The notes beneath the pieces were generated by a model, which ran no database searches, was not told the origin of the DNA, and worked only from the letters and a program-made list of their open reading frames with translations. 64,000 bases of DNA from Desertivirga brevis (GTDB lineage Bacteria; Bacteroidota; Bacteroidia; Sphingobacteriales; Sphingobacteriaceae): the NCBI RefSeq assembly GCF_017355835.1, contig NZ_JAFEWF010000010.1:62001-126000 (forward strand), read 5' to 3'. Within the stretch, counting starts at the first letter, position 1, and the number at the start of each line of letters is the position of its first letter. Positions 54,841-63,344 of the stretch are shown piece after piece. Both the position numbers and the translations under genes were made by a program.

Positions 54841-55233
54841 TTAGTCCTCATCTTCATGAAGAAGCTCGGTAGTAAGCTTGGTAAAGCCGATAACGGTTCC
54901 ATCGTCATCATGTATTGCGGTAATAACGATCCTACCCCAGAACGTGGAGCCGTCTTTTCGCAATCTCCTGCCGATATGTTTGGCTCTGCCTTCTTTTATG
55001 GCTTGGTTTAAAAGAGCTTCAGGCAATTGCGCCTGCCGGTCTAAGGGCAGATAAAAGAGCCTGAAGTTCTGTCCAAGAATTTCAGCTTCTGTATATCCTT
55101 TAATTTTCTGTGCTCCCTTATTCCAGGTAAGAATAGTTCCATCAGCATCTAGTAAGATTATCGCATAGTCTTGAATCTCTTCGATCATCCTTTGATGCAA
55201 CTTTTGTATTTTTTCTTCTTTATTTGTCTCCAT
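54841..55233 (-). CDS. Stand-alone PAS domain protein
   Basis: A 130-residue single PAS domain: YAIILLDADGTILTWNKGAQKIKGYTEAEILGQNFRLFYLPLDRQ and GRRLRKDGSTFWGRIVITAIHDDDGTVIGFTKLTTEL. The domain type is that of the well known PAS seen in multi-PAS kinases. No effector. It may bind a ligand and form heterodimers with the kinases. Lies downstream of RNA copy 2 and the 55499 kinase on the same strand. Confidence 0.85.
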   Translation of the reverse strand: METNKEEKIQKLHQRMIEEIQDYAIILLDADGTILTWNKGAQKIKGYTEAEILGQNFRLFYLPLDRQAQLPEALLNQAIKEGRAKHIGRRLRKDGSTFWGRIVITAIHDDDGTVIGFTKLTTELLHEDED

Positions 55234-55366
55234 AGGAAATTGCCTTACAAATCTACATCACTTAACACTGATATCCCTCATATTGTACAAACAATTAGAG
55301 GTGGAAAGGTTTGAGCCACCGACGTCCGCTTTTAACTATAATGAAGTGAAATAATTGGGGTTGTAT

Positions 55367-55465
55367 AAAAAAGGGCCAGATTTCTCTGACCCTACATCTA
55401 CCTATGAAAAACAATTGCTTTGGGAGCAATAACGTTAATACGCTCTTTTTACCCTTAAGGTTACA
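55367..55465 (-). ncRNA. Structured small RNA or 3' element, copy 2
   Basis: Minus strand ends GGGTCAGAGAAATCTGGCCC followed by T6. The pair at stem position 6 is A-U here but G-C in copy 1, a compensatory change. CATAGGTAGATGTAG and ATTGCTCCCAAAGCAAT are identical to copy 1. It starts 34 bases after the stop of the 55499 kinase. Confidence 0.65.
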
Positions 55466-55498
55466 GTTATTTTAATTTTTTTTATTGTTAATCCCGGA

Positions 55499-57550
55499 TT
55501 ATAGCGGATTTGGATTTTTAGGTAGAGTAAACCAAAAAGTACTTCCCTGCCCTTCTTCAGTTTCCACCCATATTTTACCGTTGTGGCGGGTAACAATCTC
55601 CTTAGTTATATAAAGACCAATACCTAGTCCCGAAATGGTAGGACTTAAATTTTCCACTCTATAGAACCTGGAAAACAGATGAGATATTTTATCCTTCGGT
55701 ATACCTAATCCATAATCCCGGACTCCGACCTTAACAGATTCATGATCATCGGCCAACAAGACTTCAACAATCTCTGCCTTTGGAGAATACTTTACTGCGT
55801 TAGTTAATAGATTAATAATTACTTGCTCCACACGATGTCTATCACATAGGACCTCTATGTTTCCCTTCGAAATATCTGCTACTATTTTATGCGAACTAAT
55901 TGATAATTGTACCAACTCAACACAATCAGTAATAATCTGTGTAAGATCATTAGCTTGGAAAGAAAACTGAAGTTTCCCTGCTTCAATTTTAGACACATCC
56001 AGAATATCATTAACCAGGGAAGTAAGCTTCTGGGTTTGACTTATCGTTTTTTGAAGGAATGTTTTCTGATTTTCCTCCAGTTTGGTCCGTTGCAGAATTT
56101 GAAGGTAGGCTGTCATGCTGGTTAGGGGAGTTCGAAGTTCGTGGCTGGCAAGGCCAATAAACTCATCTTTTTTGGCATTGAGCAATCGAACTTCCTCAAA
56201 TAACTTCGCATTATCAATAGCAATTGCAGCCTGGGAAGCTACTGCAACAACAATATTTTCATGATCCTCGGTAAACATGGCCGCTTCCGGATGCCCCAGA
56301 AAAATTCCGCCAACAACTTCCCCTGCCTTAGAAATAACTGGCACTGCAAGATAACTTTTCACGGGTAAATGGCCTTTCGGCATTCCGTAATGAGGAGCAC
56401 TTTTTCCGTAACGCTCATCCAGTGTTATGTCATCAACTCGCACCACCCCTTCACCAGCGAACGTTGGGTGAAATATAGCAGTATTTCTAGGCATTCCGAA
56501 TCTACTAAAATGTTCTAAAGGTGCTCCTGAAACGTTATACAGCATGTAAGCCTCCCCTTGTTCATTTATTGAATTATAGAAGAATGCCCCAAAATTTGCT
56601 CCTGAAACTTCGGTTGCCACATCAGTTACCTTTTGAAGCAGCTTCTCCAAATTTAGCTCTTCAGAGATCGTTTGACACAACTTATTGATCGCTTCCAGCG
56701 ATTCCGAGTAATTAGTAAGTCTCCTTTGATTTTTCCGTTGCTCGGTAATGTCTCTGGCAATCTTTGAGGCCCCTATAATCACCCCCTCATTGTCACGGAT
56801 TGGAGATACCGTGAGCGAAATATCAATTAAGCGGCCATTTTTTGTTTTTCTTTGTGTTTCAAAATGCTCAACCCTAACTCCCTTACGTACATTGCTGATA
56901 ATGTAATCTTCTTCCTGCAATCGCTCTTCGGGTATTAACATGCTGATATGTTCGCCAATAGCTTCGGCTTCCGTGTAGCCAAACATACGCTCGGCCGAAG
57001 GATTCCAACTGGTAATTATACCTTCTAAAGTCTTACTTACAATCGTATCTTCTGATGAGTCGACGATAGCAGCAAGCATTGCCCGCTTTTCCTTTAAATT
57101 CTCTATAGTGGGAATACCCCCTTCAAGCTTCAAAACCTTGTCGGTCATCACCCTATCGGTAACGTCACTTGCTACAACAAGAATAGCAATATTAACTCCT
57201 TGTTCATCCTGAATAGCAGAGTAAGAGAAGTCGCAGTACACTCTCTTAATTTGGCCATCTATATTAAGGAAAGCTTCTGCCTCTTTTGCATTAAAGCCCT
57301 TGCCTGTAATCAATACATTTCTTAAGATCTCGGGAAAGGATTGTTCTCTTATTTCGGGAAGCACCTCCAGTAACTTTTTTCCTATGACACGTTCGTCTTT
57401 TCCCCAAAATTTAAGGATAGCCTGATTTGCGTACGTCAACGTAAAATCCGGTCCTTCCAGCACAGCAATAGCTATGGGGGCGTTCAAAAGTGCATCGGAA
57501 ATCCGGCCGACAGCAGGGGTTTTTATAATTCTATTTCTAAGTTCTTCCAT
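55499..57550 (-). CDS. PAS-PAS-GAF sensor histidine kinase
   Basis: A 683-residue soluble kinase. PAS 1 about 15-140 (GPDFTLTYANQAILKFWGKDERVIGKKLLEVLPE), PAS 2 about 155-275 (LEGIITSWNPSAERMFGYTEAEAIGEHIS), GAF about 300-440 (SGANFGAFFYN ... HPTFAGEGVVRVDDI ... SYLAVPVIS), HisKA with His470 in SHELRTPLTS, HATPase (NLLTNAVKYSPK, DYGLGIP, GLGIGLY). Its PAS 1 is of the type repeated in the 44704 kinase and its GAF is nearly that of the 10838 kinase. It lacks the SpoIIAA-like tail. Confidence 0.93.
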   Translation of the reverse strand: MEELRNRIIKTPAVGRISDALLNAPIAIAVLEGPDFTLTYANQAILKFWGKDERVIGKKLLEVLPEIREQSFPEILRNVLITGKGFNAKEAEAFLNIDGQIKRVYCDFSYSAIQDEQGVNIAILVVASDVTDRVMTDKVLKLEGGIPTIENLKEKRAMLAAIVDSSEDTIVSKTLEGIITSWNPSAERMFGYTEAEAIGEHISMLIPEERLQEEDYIISNVRKGVRVEHFETQRKTKNGRLIDISLTVSPIRDNEGVIIGASKIARDITEQRKNQRRLTNYSESLEAINKLCQTISEELNLEKLLQKVTDVATEVSGANFGAFFYNSINEQGEAYMLYNVSGAPLEHFSRFGMPRNTAIFHPTFAGEGVVRVDDITLDERYGKSAPHYGMPKGHLPVKSYLAVPVISKAGEVVGGIFLGHPEAAMFTEDHENIVVAVASQAAIAIDNAKLFEEVRLLNAKKDEFIGLASHELRTPLTSMTAYLQILQRTKLEENQKTFLQKTISQTQKLTSLVNDILDVSKIEAGKLQFSFQANDLTQIITDCVELVQLSISSHKIVADISKGNIEVLCDRHRVEQVIINLLTNAVKYSPKAEIVEVLLADDHESVKVGVRDYGLGIPKDKISHLFSRFYRVENLSPTISGLGIGLYITKEIVTRHNGKIWVETEEGQGSTFWFTLPKNPNPL

Positions 57551-57654
57551 TCAGATAGTACCTTGGGATACTAATATATTTTTAATTTTTTGAGCGTAAA
57601 CAGATGGGGGAACAAAGGTAACCGGAAAAGAGGCGGTCCAGTCAATTATAATTT

Positions 57655-57662
57655 TATATTTG
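57655..57662 (+). promoter_or_regulatory. Candidate -7 promoter box of the BLUF operon
   Basis: TATATTTG fits TAnnTTTG, about 130 bases upstream of ATG 57793. -33 element unclear. Confidence 0.35.
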
Positions 57663-57792
57663 TAGCAGTACAAAAATTAATCTAAGCAAAACCTTCCGAC
57701 CTCTTTCTGTTTTTTTTCATTGCGACTTAAAACAAATATTTAAGCCGCATTGTTTTAGTTTAGTGTTCAAACACGCTACAAGGGGAAAATTT

Positions 57793-58185
57793 ATGTCTTT
57801 TTATTATCTTATCTATTCCAGTATACCTACTCGTGCGTTGGCTGATCAGGAATTGGACGAGCTTTTGCATGTCGCTCGGACGGCAAATTCGGAGCACGGA
57901 ACAACAGGTATGTTACTATGCTTTAATGAATTATACATTCAGTTGATCGAAGGAGATGAATCTAAGATCAGGCAATTGTACAATAACTTACGTGTAGATG
58001 GTCGTCATTACCAGGTAGAGATACTCCGAGAAGGAAAAATCAACCAACGCTTTTTCCCGGACTGGAGCATGGCATTTGAGAGAAAAGATGAGCCACCAGC
58101 AATGAAGGAAGCTTCCTTTGATCTTTTCACTGAAAAGAGCATTTCCCTACTATCTATTTTAGACCCTACTAACAAACCAACATAA
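57793..58185 (+). CDS. BLUF-domain blue-light photoreceptor
   Basis: A 130-residue protein from ATG 57793, preceded by AAGGGGA as a possible ribosome site. BLUF residues: Tyr6 in LIYSS, Asn in ARTANSEHGTTGML, Gln in YIQLIEGDE and Trp in FPDWSMAF. These hydrogen-bond the FAD flavin and shift on blue light. The C-terminal tail is short, with no effector domain. It opens the RsbQ-kinase cluster, 7 bases before the next gene, suggesting the light signal feeds into that system. Confidence 0.93.
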   Translation: MSFYYLIYSSIPTRALADQELDELLHVARTANSEHGTTGMLLCFNELYIQLIEGDESKIRQLYNNLRVDGRHYQVEILREGKINQRFFPDWSMAFERKDEPPAMKEASFDLFTEKSISLLSILDPTNKPT

Positions 58186-58192
58186 AATCATC

Positions 58193-58987
58193 ATGAATTC
58201 GATCTTAAAAAGAAATAACGTTAACATTGTTGGTACAGGAGACAAAGTAATGCTGTTTGCACATGGATTTGGATGTGATCAGAATTCCTGGCAATTTGTA
58301 ACTGATGCCTTTAAAAAGGAATACAAGCTCGTTCTTTTTGATTACGTTGGTGCAGGACAATCTGATCTTTCTGCTTATAGCTCCTCCAGATATGGCCGAC
58401 TGGAAGGGTATGCACAGGACATACTTGAGGTATGCGAGGAACTGAAGTTAAAAGACATTATTTTTGTAGGCCATTCCGTGAGTAGCATGATAGGGATGCT
58501 GGCAGCTATCGAACAACCTTCTTTTTTCGACAAACTCGTTTTTGTTGGCCCCTCTCCAAGATACCTGAACGATATAGGATACCATGGAGGATTTGAAAGG
58601 GCTGATTTGGAAGCTCTGTTTGAGTTTATGGACTCGAATTATTTGGGTTGGTCCAGCCAACTGGCACCAGCAATAATGGGCAATCCGGAAAGACCTGAAC
58701 TTGGGGAGTTTTTAACTAGCAGTTTTTGTTCAACCGACCCTGATATAGCAAGGGAGTTCGCAAGAGTTACTTTCTTTTCGGACAACCGGGAAGACTTGAA
58801 GAAATTAAAAGTGCAAAGCCTTACTCTGCAATGTTCTGATGATATCATCGCTCCTATTACCATTGGATCCTATATTAAGGAAAACACTTCTTTCAATACA
58901 TTGTACCTAATGGAGGCAAGTGGCCATTGTCCACATATAAGTCACCCTGCAGAAACTATCACCGCAATAAAGGCGTTTCTAAATTAA
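58193..58987 (+). CDS. rsbQ: RsbQ-like alpha/beta hydrolase
   Basis: A 264-residue hydrolase strikingly like Bacillus RsbQ: VNIVGTGDKVMLFAHGFGCDQNSW, FDYVGAGQSDLSAYSSSRYGRLEGYAQDILEVCEELKL, GHSVSSMIGMLA (nucleophile Ser), GPSPRYLND, LQCSDDIIAPITIGSYI (Asp), EASGHCPHISHP (His). RsbQ works with the PAS domain of the phosphatase RsbP in energy-stress sensing; related plant receptors KAI2 and D14 bind small ligands. Here it sits directly before a kinase with an RsbP-type PAS. The symbol is by homology; function is inference. Confidence 0.9.
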   Translation: MNSILKRNNVNIVGTGDKVMLFAHGFGCDQNSWQFVTDAFKKEYKLVLFDYVGAGQSDLSAYSSSRYGRLEGYAQDILEVCEELKLKDIIFVGHSVSSMIGMLAAIEQPSFFDKLVFVGPSPRYLNDIGYHGGFERADLEALFEFMDSNYLGWSSQLAPAIMGNPERPELGEFLTSSFCSTDPDIAREFARVTFFSDNREDLKKLKVQSLTLQCSDDIIAPITIGSYIKENTSFNTLYLMEASGHCPHISHPAETITAIKAFLN

Positions 58988-58998
58988 GGAAAAAGAGA

Positions 58999-60552
58999 TT
59001 GAGCGATAACAAAATTGACAAGAAGCTTTTAGATACACTTATTGATCCTGAGGAGCTTTACCAAAACGCTCCCTGTGGCTACTTGTCTTTTTTGCCGGAT
59101 GGTACGATCATCAAGGTTAACAAGACCCTGGCTAACTGGCTAGGCTATTTGCCCGATGAAATCGTATATGTGAAGAAGTTCACTGATCTGATAAGCAAAG
59201 GAGCCGCTTTACATTTTGAAATGTTCTTTCGGCCGTTAGTTAATGCTACAGGCGTGGTAAACCAGCTTAGCTATGATATTTTAAAAAAGGACGGCACCTC
59301 TATTCCTGTTTTCCTCAGCGCTGTGGCCTTTAAAACGCCTGAAGGTAAAGTTCAGGCCGTTAATGCTACCTTTTATGATGTACGAGAGCGTAAGCTGTAT
59401 GAACTGGAGCTACTGCGGGCAAAAAAGAAAGCAGAGGCAGAACGAAAGCGCTTCGAATTTCTGTCTGACTTTAATCCTGAAATAATCTGGACTGCAAACA
59501 GCAGTGGAGAAATTGACTATGTAAATAAGCGTTTCTACCAACTTTTTAACACTTGGAGGCTATCATTAAAAGAAATACTTCTTAAGGTATGCCCAGACGA
59601 CCGCTTCAAAGTATTACGAACCTGGTTTGGTGCTACTAAACAAAATACACCTTTCGAGGTCGCTATCAGGCTGGAAAATCAGGCGGGAGCTTTTGAATGG
59701 CATAATGTTAAAGCAGATGTATATAAAGATGATACAAGTGGGGCCCGGTGGGTCGGATCCTGTACTAACATCGATAGCCAGGTGAAGTCTATCCAGAAAA
59801 GGGACGAGTTCATTAACATTGCCAGCCATGAGTTAAAAACTCCAATAACAAGTTTGAAGGCTTACCACCAGATCCTCCAGAGAATGACTTTACCCCTTGC
59901 GGCTAACAACTTTCTTTCCAGAGCTAACACATCTTTAAACACCTTACAATTTCTTGTCTCAAGCTTACTAGACGTATCAAAAATTGATTCAGGACAGCTT
60001 AATCTTAGTATAACCTCCTTCTCATTAAAAGAAGTGATTGAAGAGGCTGTTGAGCTAGTGGCTGCCATTTACCCTACCCATTCTGTTATTAAGCGCTTAA
60101 ATAGCGAAGATGAATACTGTGTATATGCCGATCGTCAAAGAATTTTACAAGTAGTGATCAATCTTCTGAGTAATGCAGTAAAGTATTCTCCAAGGGCCGA
60201 TAAAGTTGAAATAATACTGGTAAGAAGCGAAAACGAAAATTTGATAAAGGTAGAGATAAAGGACTTTGGGATGGGAATTCCACCAGACAAGCTTGACCTT
60301 ATTTTTGATAAATACTACCGGGTAAGTAACACGAAGAATAACAATCAGGCCAGCGGGTTAGGCTTGGGCTTGTTTATTATTCAAAATATTATGAAACAAC
60401 ACCAAAGTCGCATTTTGGTCGACAGCGAAGTAAACAAAGGAAGTCGTTTCTATTTTTCATTGCCTGCATCTACAGTTCAAAACTTTAAAACGAAAATACC
60501 ACAAGTAGTACAAAATGCTAATGTGGCACTTGCAACACGGAGTGACCATTAG
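58999..60552 (+). CDS. RsbP-type PAS histidine kinase
   Basis: About 517 residues from a TTG at 58999, 12 bases after the RsbQ stop and preceded by AAGGA. PAS 1 about 10-145 is of RsbP type: NAPCGYLSFLPDGTIIKVNKTLANWLGYLPDE, then GAALHFEMFFRPLVN and ending RERKLYELELLRAKKKAE. PAS 2 about 150-270 (FNPEIIWTANSSGEIDYVNKRFYQLF). HisKA with His277 in SHELKTPITS; HATPase NLLSNAVKYSPR, DFGMGIP, GLGLGLF. In Bacillus RsbP the PAS precedes a PP2C phosphatase; here it precedes a kinase. Overlaps the convergent kinase by 4 bases. Confidence 0.88.
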   Translation: MSDNKIDKKLLDTLIDPEELYQNAPCGYLSFLPDGTIIKVNKTLANWLGYLPDEIVYVKKFTDLISKGAALHFEMFFRPLVNATGVVNQLSYDILKKDGTSIPVFLSAVAFKTPEGKVQAVNATFYDVRERKLYELELLRAKKKAEAERKRFEFLSDFNPEIIWTANSSGEIDYVNKRFYQLFNTWRLSLKEILLKVCPDDRFKVLRTWFGATKQNTPFEVAIRLENQAGAFEWHNVKADVYKDDTSGARWVGSCTNIDSQVKSIQKRDEFINIASHELKTPITSLKAYHQILQRMTLPLAANNFLSRANTSLNTLQFLVSSLLDVSKIDSGQLNLSITSFSLKEVIEEAVELVAAIYPTHSVIKRLNSEDEYCVYADRQRILQVVINLLSNAVKYSPRADKVEIILVRSENENLIKVEIKDFGMGIPPDKLDLIFDKYYRVSNTKNNNQASGLGLGLFIIQNIMKQHQSRILVDSEVNKGSRFYFSLPASTVQNFKTKIPQVVQNANVALATRSDH

Positions 60553-62366
60553 GATATCATTTCGGATTTTACTTCCTGATCCTTAAGCCAAGACAGCCCG
60601 TCTTCTTCTTCGTCAAATAATCTGATTACAATATTAGATCTATTCATCTCATAAGATCTTTGTGCCGCCATATTACTAAACCTGTTTTTTGAAAGAATCC
60701 AGGCAAAGTATTGTACTCCTGCTTCTGCTATTAAAGGGAACCAAACATTACCTCCGTGATCAGAAGTTTCGCTCCAATTTCCAACTACCTGTGAATTATC
60801 ATTAAAAACTAGTTTAGCCCTTGTTTTTTTTACGTATTCCAATATTCTAAGGCCAGCAGCATTCACAGTTTCCTTTGTTTGAAAACCCAGCCATCTTACT
60901 TCTAAGTAATGATCGTTATAATGGTAATTGATAGAGATAGAGCTGTCCCTGTAAAAAGTTGCATTATCCGTAGTCGCGAGGTCGGCACAAGCTCTCTCAA
61001 GTGGAATAATGAAATTGAAAGTAGAGCCCTCCCCCTGCTTACTTTCAACCCAGAAGTTCCCCTGATGGCGCTTCAATATATCTGCAGCGATGAAAAGGCC
61101 AAGGCCTAGTCCCTGAAACCTCATGGCAGAGGAATCCACGCGGTAAAATCGGTTGAAAATATTTTGCAGATGCTCTTCAGAGATTCCTATACCAAAATCC
61201 TGCACGGAAACAACGACGTTGCTTTGCATCACCTTCTGCTTTATTATAATCTGCCTGCTATGTGGCGAGTACTTAATGGCATTGTCAATTAAATTTATAA
61301 TAACCTGTTCCAACCTATTCCGATCACCGTAGACAATAGCATTGGATTCTATCTCGGAACTAAAGATGTGGCCAGAATAAGTTAAGGCAAAGGACTGCAC
61401 TGTGTCCCTAAGAAGAAAGCTTAAATCGAAGGTTTCAAACTCGTAGTCTTGCTTTCCCGTATTGATCTTCGAGATATCCAAAAGATCGCTAACCAACTTA
61501 CTAAGTCGTTTAATGTTGGCCTCAGATCGTTCCAGTAAAGCTTCCGACTTTTGAGAATCAGTATATATTGAAGCCTTTGCAAGAGCGGTAAAACCTTTTA
61601 TATTGGTAATTGGCGTTTTAAGCTCGTGACTCGCCAAACCAATAAATTCATCCTTCTGCCTTTCCAGTTCTACCCGGTGAGTGACATCTTTAATATGAGA
61701 GACCAAGGCATTTATTCCCTCACGGTTAAGATAATTGTATACATCCCCTTCCAACCATCTTAGTTCACCATCCTTTCGTTTAAAAAGAGCTAAAACAGAT
61801 TGTCGCTCGTTAGGAGTTTTGCTGATACTATTTAGCTTTTCTGTGAACATCTCAAGGAACTCCGGTTCTACCAGACGATCAAAGCTCAATTCCATGTATT
61901 CCTGAGGAGTATAACCAGTGATCTCTAATACTCTCGGACTAACGTACGTGGCCTTCCCATTTTTATCCCTGAGAACTATCAGGTCACAAGCTTCTTCTAA
62001 AAGCAATTTTAACTTTGTCTCTGCTGACTGACTTTTTTTAAGCGACTTCTTCAAGGCAAGTCCCATTAAAATCACAAGGGTATTTTGCAAAATAAAAAGA
62101 GCTAGATGGACTACTATTCGGGGTGCAACATAAAAGGAATATATAGGTTCGATAAAAAAATAAACTACCAGGAGAACACAGACAATATTGGTTATTAATC
62201 CTATTCGCCAGCCTGAGTACCAGGTTGCAGCTATTACTACGCCTCCATATAATAAAAAAGGAGTGCGGTTACCAATAATTTCGGTAAAATTTAGTTTTAT
62301 AAGGGTGGTTATTAATATAAGTAAAACCGGAAATAAATAAACAGATACCCTTTTTGCCTTCTCCAT
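60549..62366 (-). CDS. Membrane PAS kinase with C-terminal SpoIIAA/STAS-SEC14-like domain
   Basis: About 605 residues from ATG 62366; a GTG at 62375 would add three. Four transmembrane helices of the KdpD/DUF4118 type (about 5-105; LLYGGVVIAATWYSGWRIGL). PAS about 120-235 (LLLEEACDLIVLRDKNGKATYVSPRVLEITGYTPQEYMEL). HisKA with His247 in SHELKTPITN, HATPase (NLIDNAIKYSPH, DFGIGIS, GLGLGLF). Residues about 480-595: EVRWLGF, FNDNSQVVGNWSETSDHGGNVWFPLIAEAGVQYFAWILS, the third SpoIIAA-like domain in this window. It converges with the RsbP-type kinase. Confidence 0.92.
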   Translation of the reverse strand: MEKAKRVSVYLFPVLLILITTLIKLNFTEIIGNRTPFLLYGGVVIAATWYSGWRIGLITNIVCVLLVVYFFIEPIYSFYVAPRIVVHLALFILQNTLVILMGLALKKSLKKSQSAETKLKLLLEEACDLIVLRDKNGKATYVSPRVLEITGYTPQEYMELSFDRLVEPEFLEMFTEKLNSISKTPNERQSVLALFKRKDGELRWLEGDVYNYLNREGINALVSHIKDVTHRVELERQKDEFIGLASHELKTPITNIKGFTALAKASIYTDSQKSEALLERSEANIKRLSKLVSDLLDISKINTGKQDYEFETFDLSFLLRDTVQSFALTYSGHIFSSEIESNAIVYGDRNRLEQVIINLIDNAIKYSPHSRQIIIKQKVMQSNVVVSVQDFGIGISEEHLQNIFNRFYRVDSSAMRFQGLGLGLFIAADILKRHQGNFWVESKQGEGSTFNFIIPLERACADLATTDNATFYRDSSISINYHYNDHYLEVRWLGFQTKETVNAAGLRILEYVKKTRAKLVFNDNSQVVGNWSETSDHGGNVWFPLIAEAGVQYFAWILSKNRFSNMAAQRSYEMNRSNIVIRLFDEEEDGLSWLKDQEVKSEMIS

Positions 62367-62503
62367 ATCGTGCACAAAAGTTACACATTTTAAGGTTTCT
62401 CCATAATGTTATTTCACTAAAAAAATTAAACTGGCAGAATTCAGGAGTGCAAAATTTTAACCGCGAATTGAGACTGGGTGTTGAAGAGTAAAATAAAGTC
62501 AAC

Positions 62504-62600
62504 AAAAAAGGGCCAGATTACTCTGACCCTACATCTACCTATGAAAAACTTTGCTTTGGGAGCAATGACCTTAATACTTATTATTGGCCCTAAGGTTACA
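62504..62600 (-). ncRNA. Structured small RNA or 3' element, copy 3
   Basis: Minus strand ends GGGTCAGAGTAATCTGGCCC followed by T6. CATAGGTAGATGTAG is conserved; the second hairpin is weakened by one deletion (ATTGCTCCCAAAGCAAA in place of AGCAAT). Its left end, GTAACCTTAGGGCC, agrees with GTAACCTTAAGGG of copy 2. It lies 138 bases upstream of the 60549 kinase and is separated from the lipocalin gene by a terminator at 62768-62816, so it needs its own promoter. Confidence 0.6.
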
Positions 62601-62767
62601 AGTTTTTTAAAAAAAACACTATTTAACCTTTTTAAGCACGTAAAACGATCTATTTACCACTTAGAGTTGTAATACAATATTGCCTTAGCCAGTGAAAGTA
62701 GGTTGATCAAAGTAATCGGGAGGATAGCAGGAGGATAACGAAGGCTGCTTTCAGGAATTTTGAAGAG

Positions 62768-62816
62768 AAAAAAACTCGCCTGGAAAATGTCTTAAATTAT
62801 AAAGCTTCCCAGGCGA
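62768..62816 (-). terminator. Intrinsic terminator after the lipocalin-like gene
   Basis: On the minus strand TCGCCTGG ... CCAGGCGA arms with a long AT-rich loop, followed by G and T7. Confidence 0.65.
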
Positions 62817-62824
62817 TGGATTCG

Positions 62825-63244
62825 TTAAAGTCTTTGTAAAGTTAATACGTCAGTGCCAGAAGAGCTTCTTGATGTATGCTCCAATCTAACCCTTGTGCTT
62901 GTGCTGGGCAGGATCTTCCAATCTCTATTCAGGTCCATGAATAGAGTATTCGATCCAAAGTTAAGGAGAAGCCTATTTTCATCATCGTCATTGCGAATGC
63001 TCCAGCTACCTGTTACGGTTGACGAACCTGAACGTGTTCCTGTTACTACTCCATTGTCGGTAAAGTCAAATTCGTAACCGCTATAGGCATTTAACTGCTC
63101 ACCATTCGATACAAATGTGCCAACTTCCCATCTGCCTTCTAACAGGATCCTGGCCGTTGATGGTCCGTCGTCATCTTTACTGCAACTAGAAAGGGAGACA
63201 AAAGAAATGAATAAAAGAATAAAAGTTTTTTTCAAGTAAGACAT
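62825..63244 (-). CDS. Small lipocalin-like lipoprotein
   Basis: A 139-residue lipoprotein: signal peptide MSYLKKTFILLFISFVSLSSC with lipobox SSCSKDD. The mature part starts LLEGRWEVGTFVSNGEQL and is beta-rich (GYEFDFTDNGVVTG, GSWSIRNDDDENRLLL, WKILPSTSTRVRLE), the lipocalin-like_5 pattern common in Bacteroidota. Likely periplasmic or outer-membrane, binds a small molecule. Not linked to the kinases by operon. Confidence 0.82.
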   Translation of the reverse strand: MSYLKKTFILLFISFVSLSSCSKDDDGPSTARILLEGRWEVGTFVSNGEQLNAYSGYEFDFTDNGVVTGTRSGSSTVTGSWSIRNDDDENRLLLNFGSNTLFMDLNRDWKILPSTSTRVRLEHTSRSSSGTDVLTLQRL

Positions 63245-63344
63245 AATAGAATAATGTTTAATACCTGAGTATTATCCTTAAAAAGAGCAGAATGTTTTTG
63301 TTTTTTGATAATTGGGGAGGTATTGGACAAGCTGGATAATTTAT

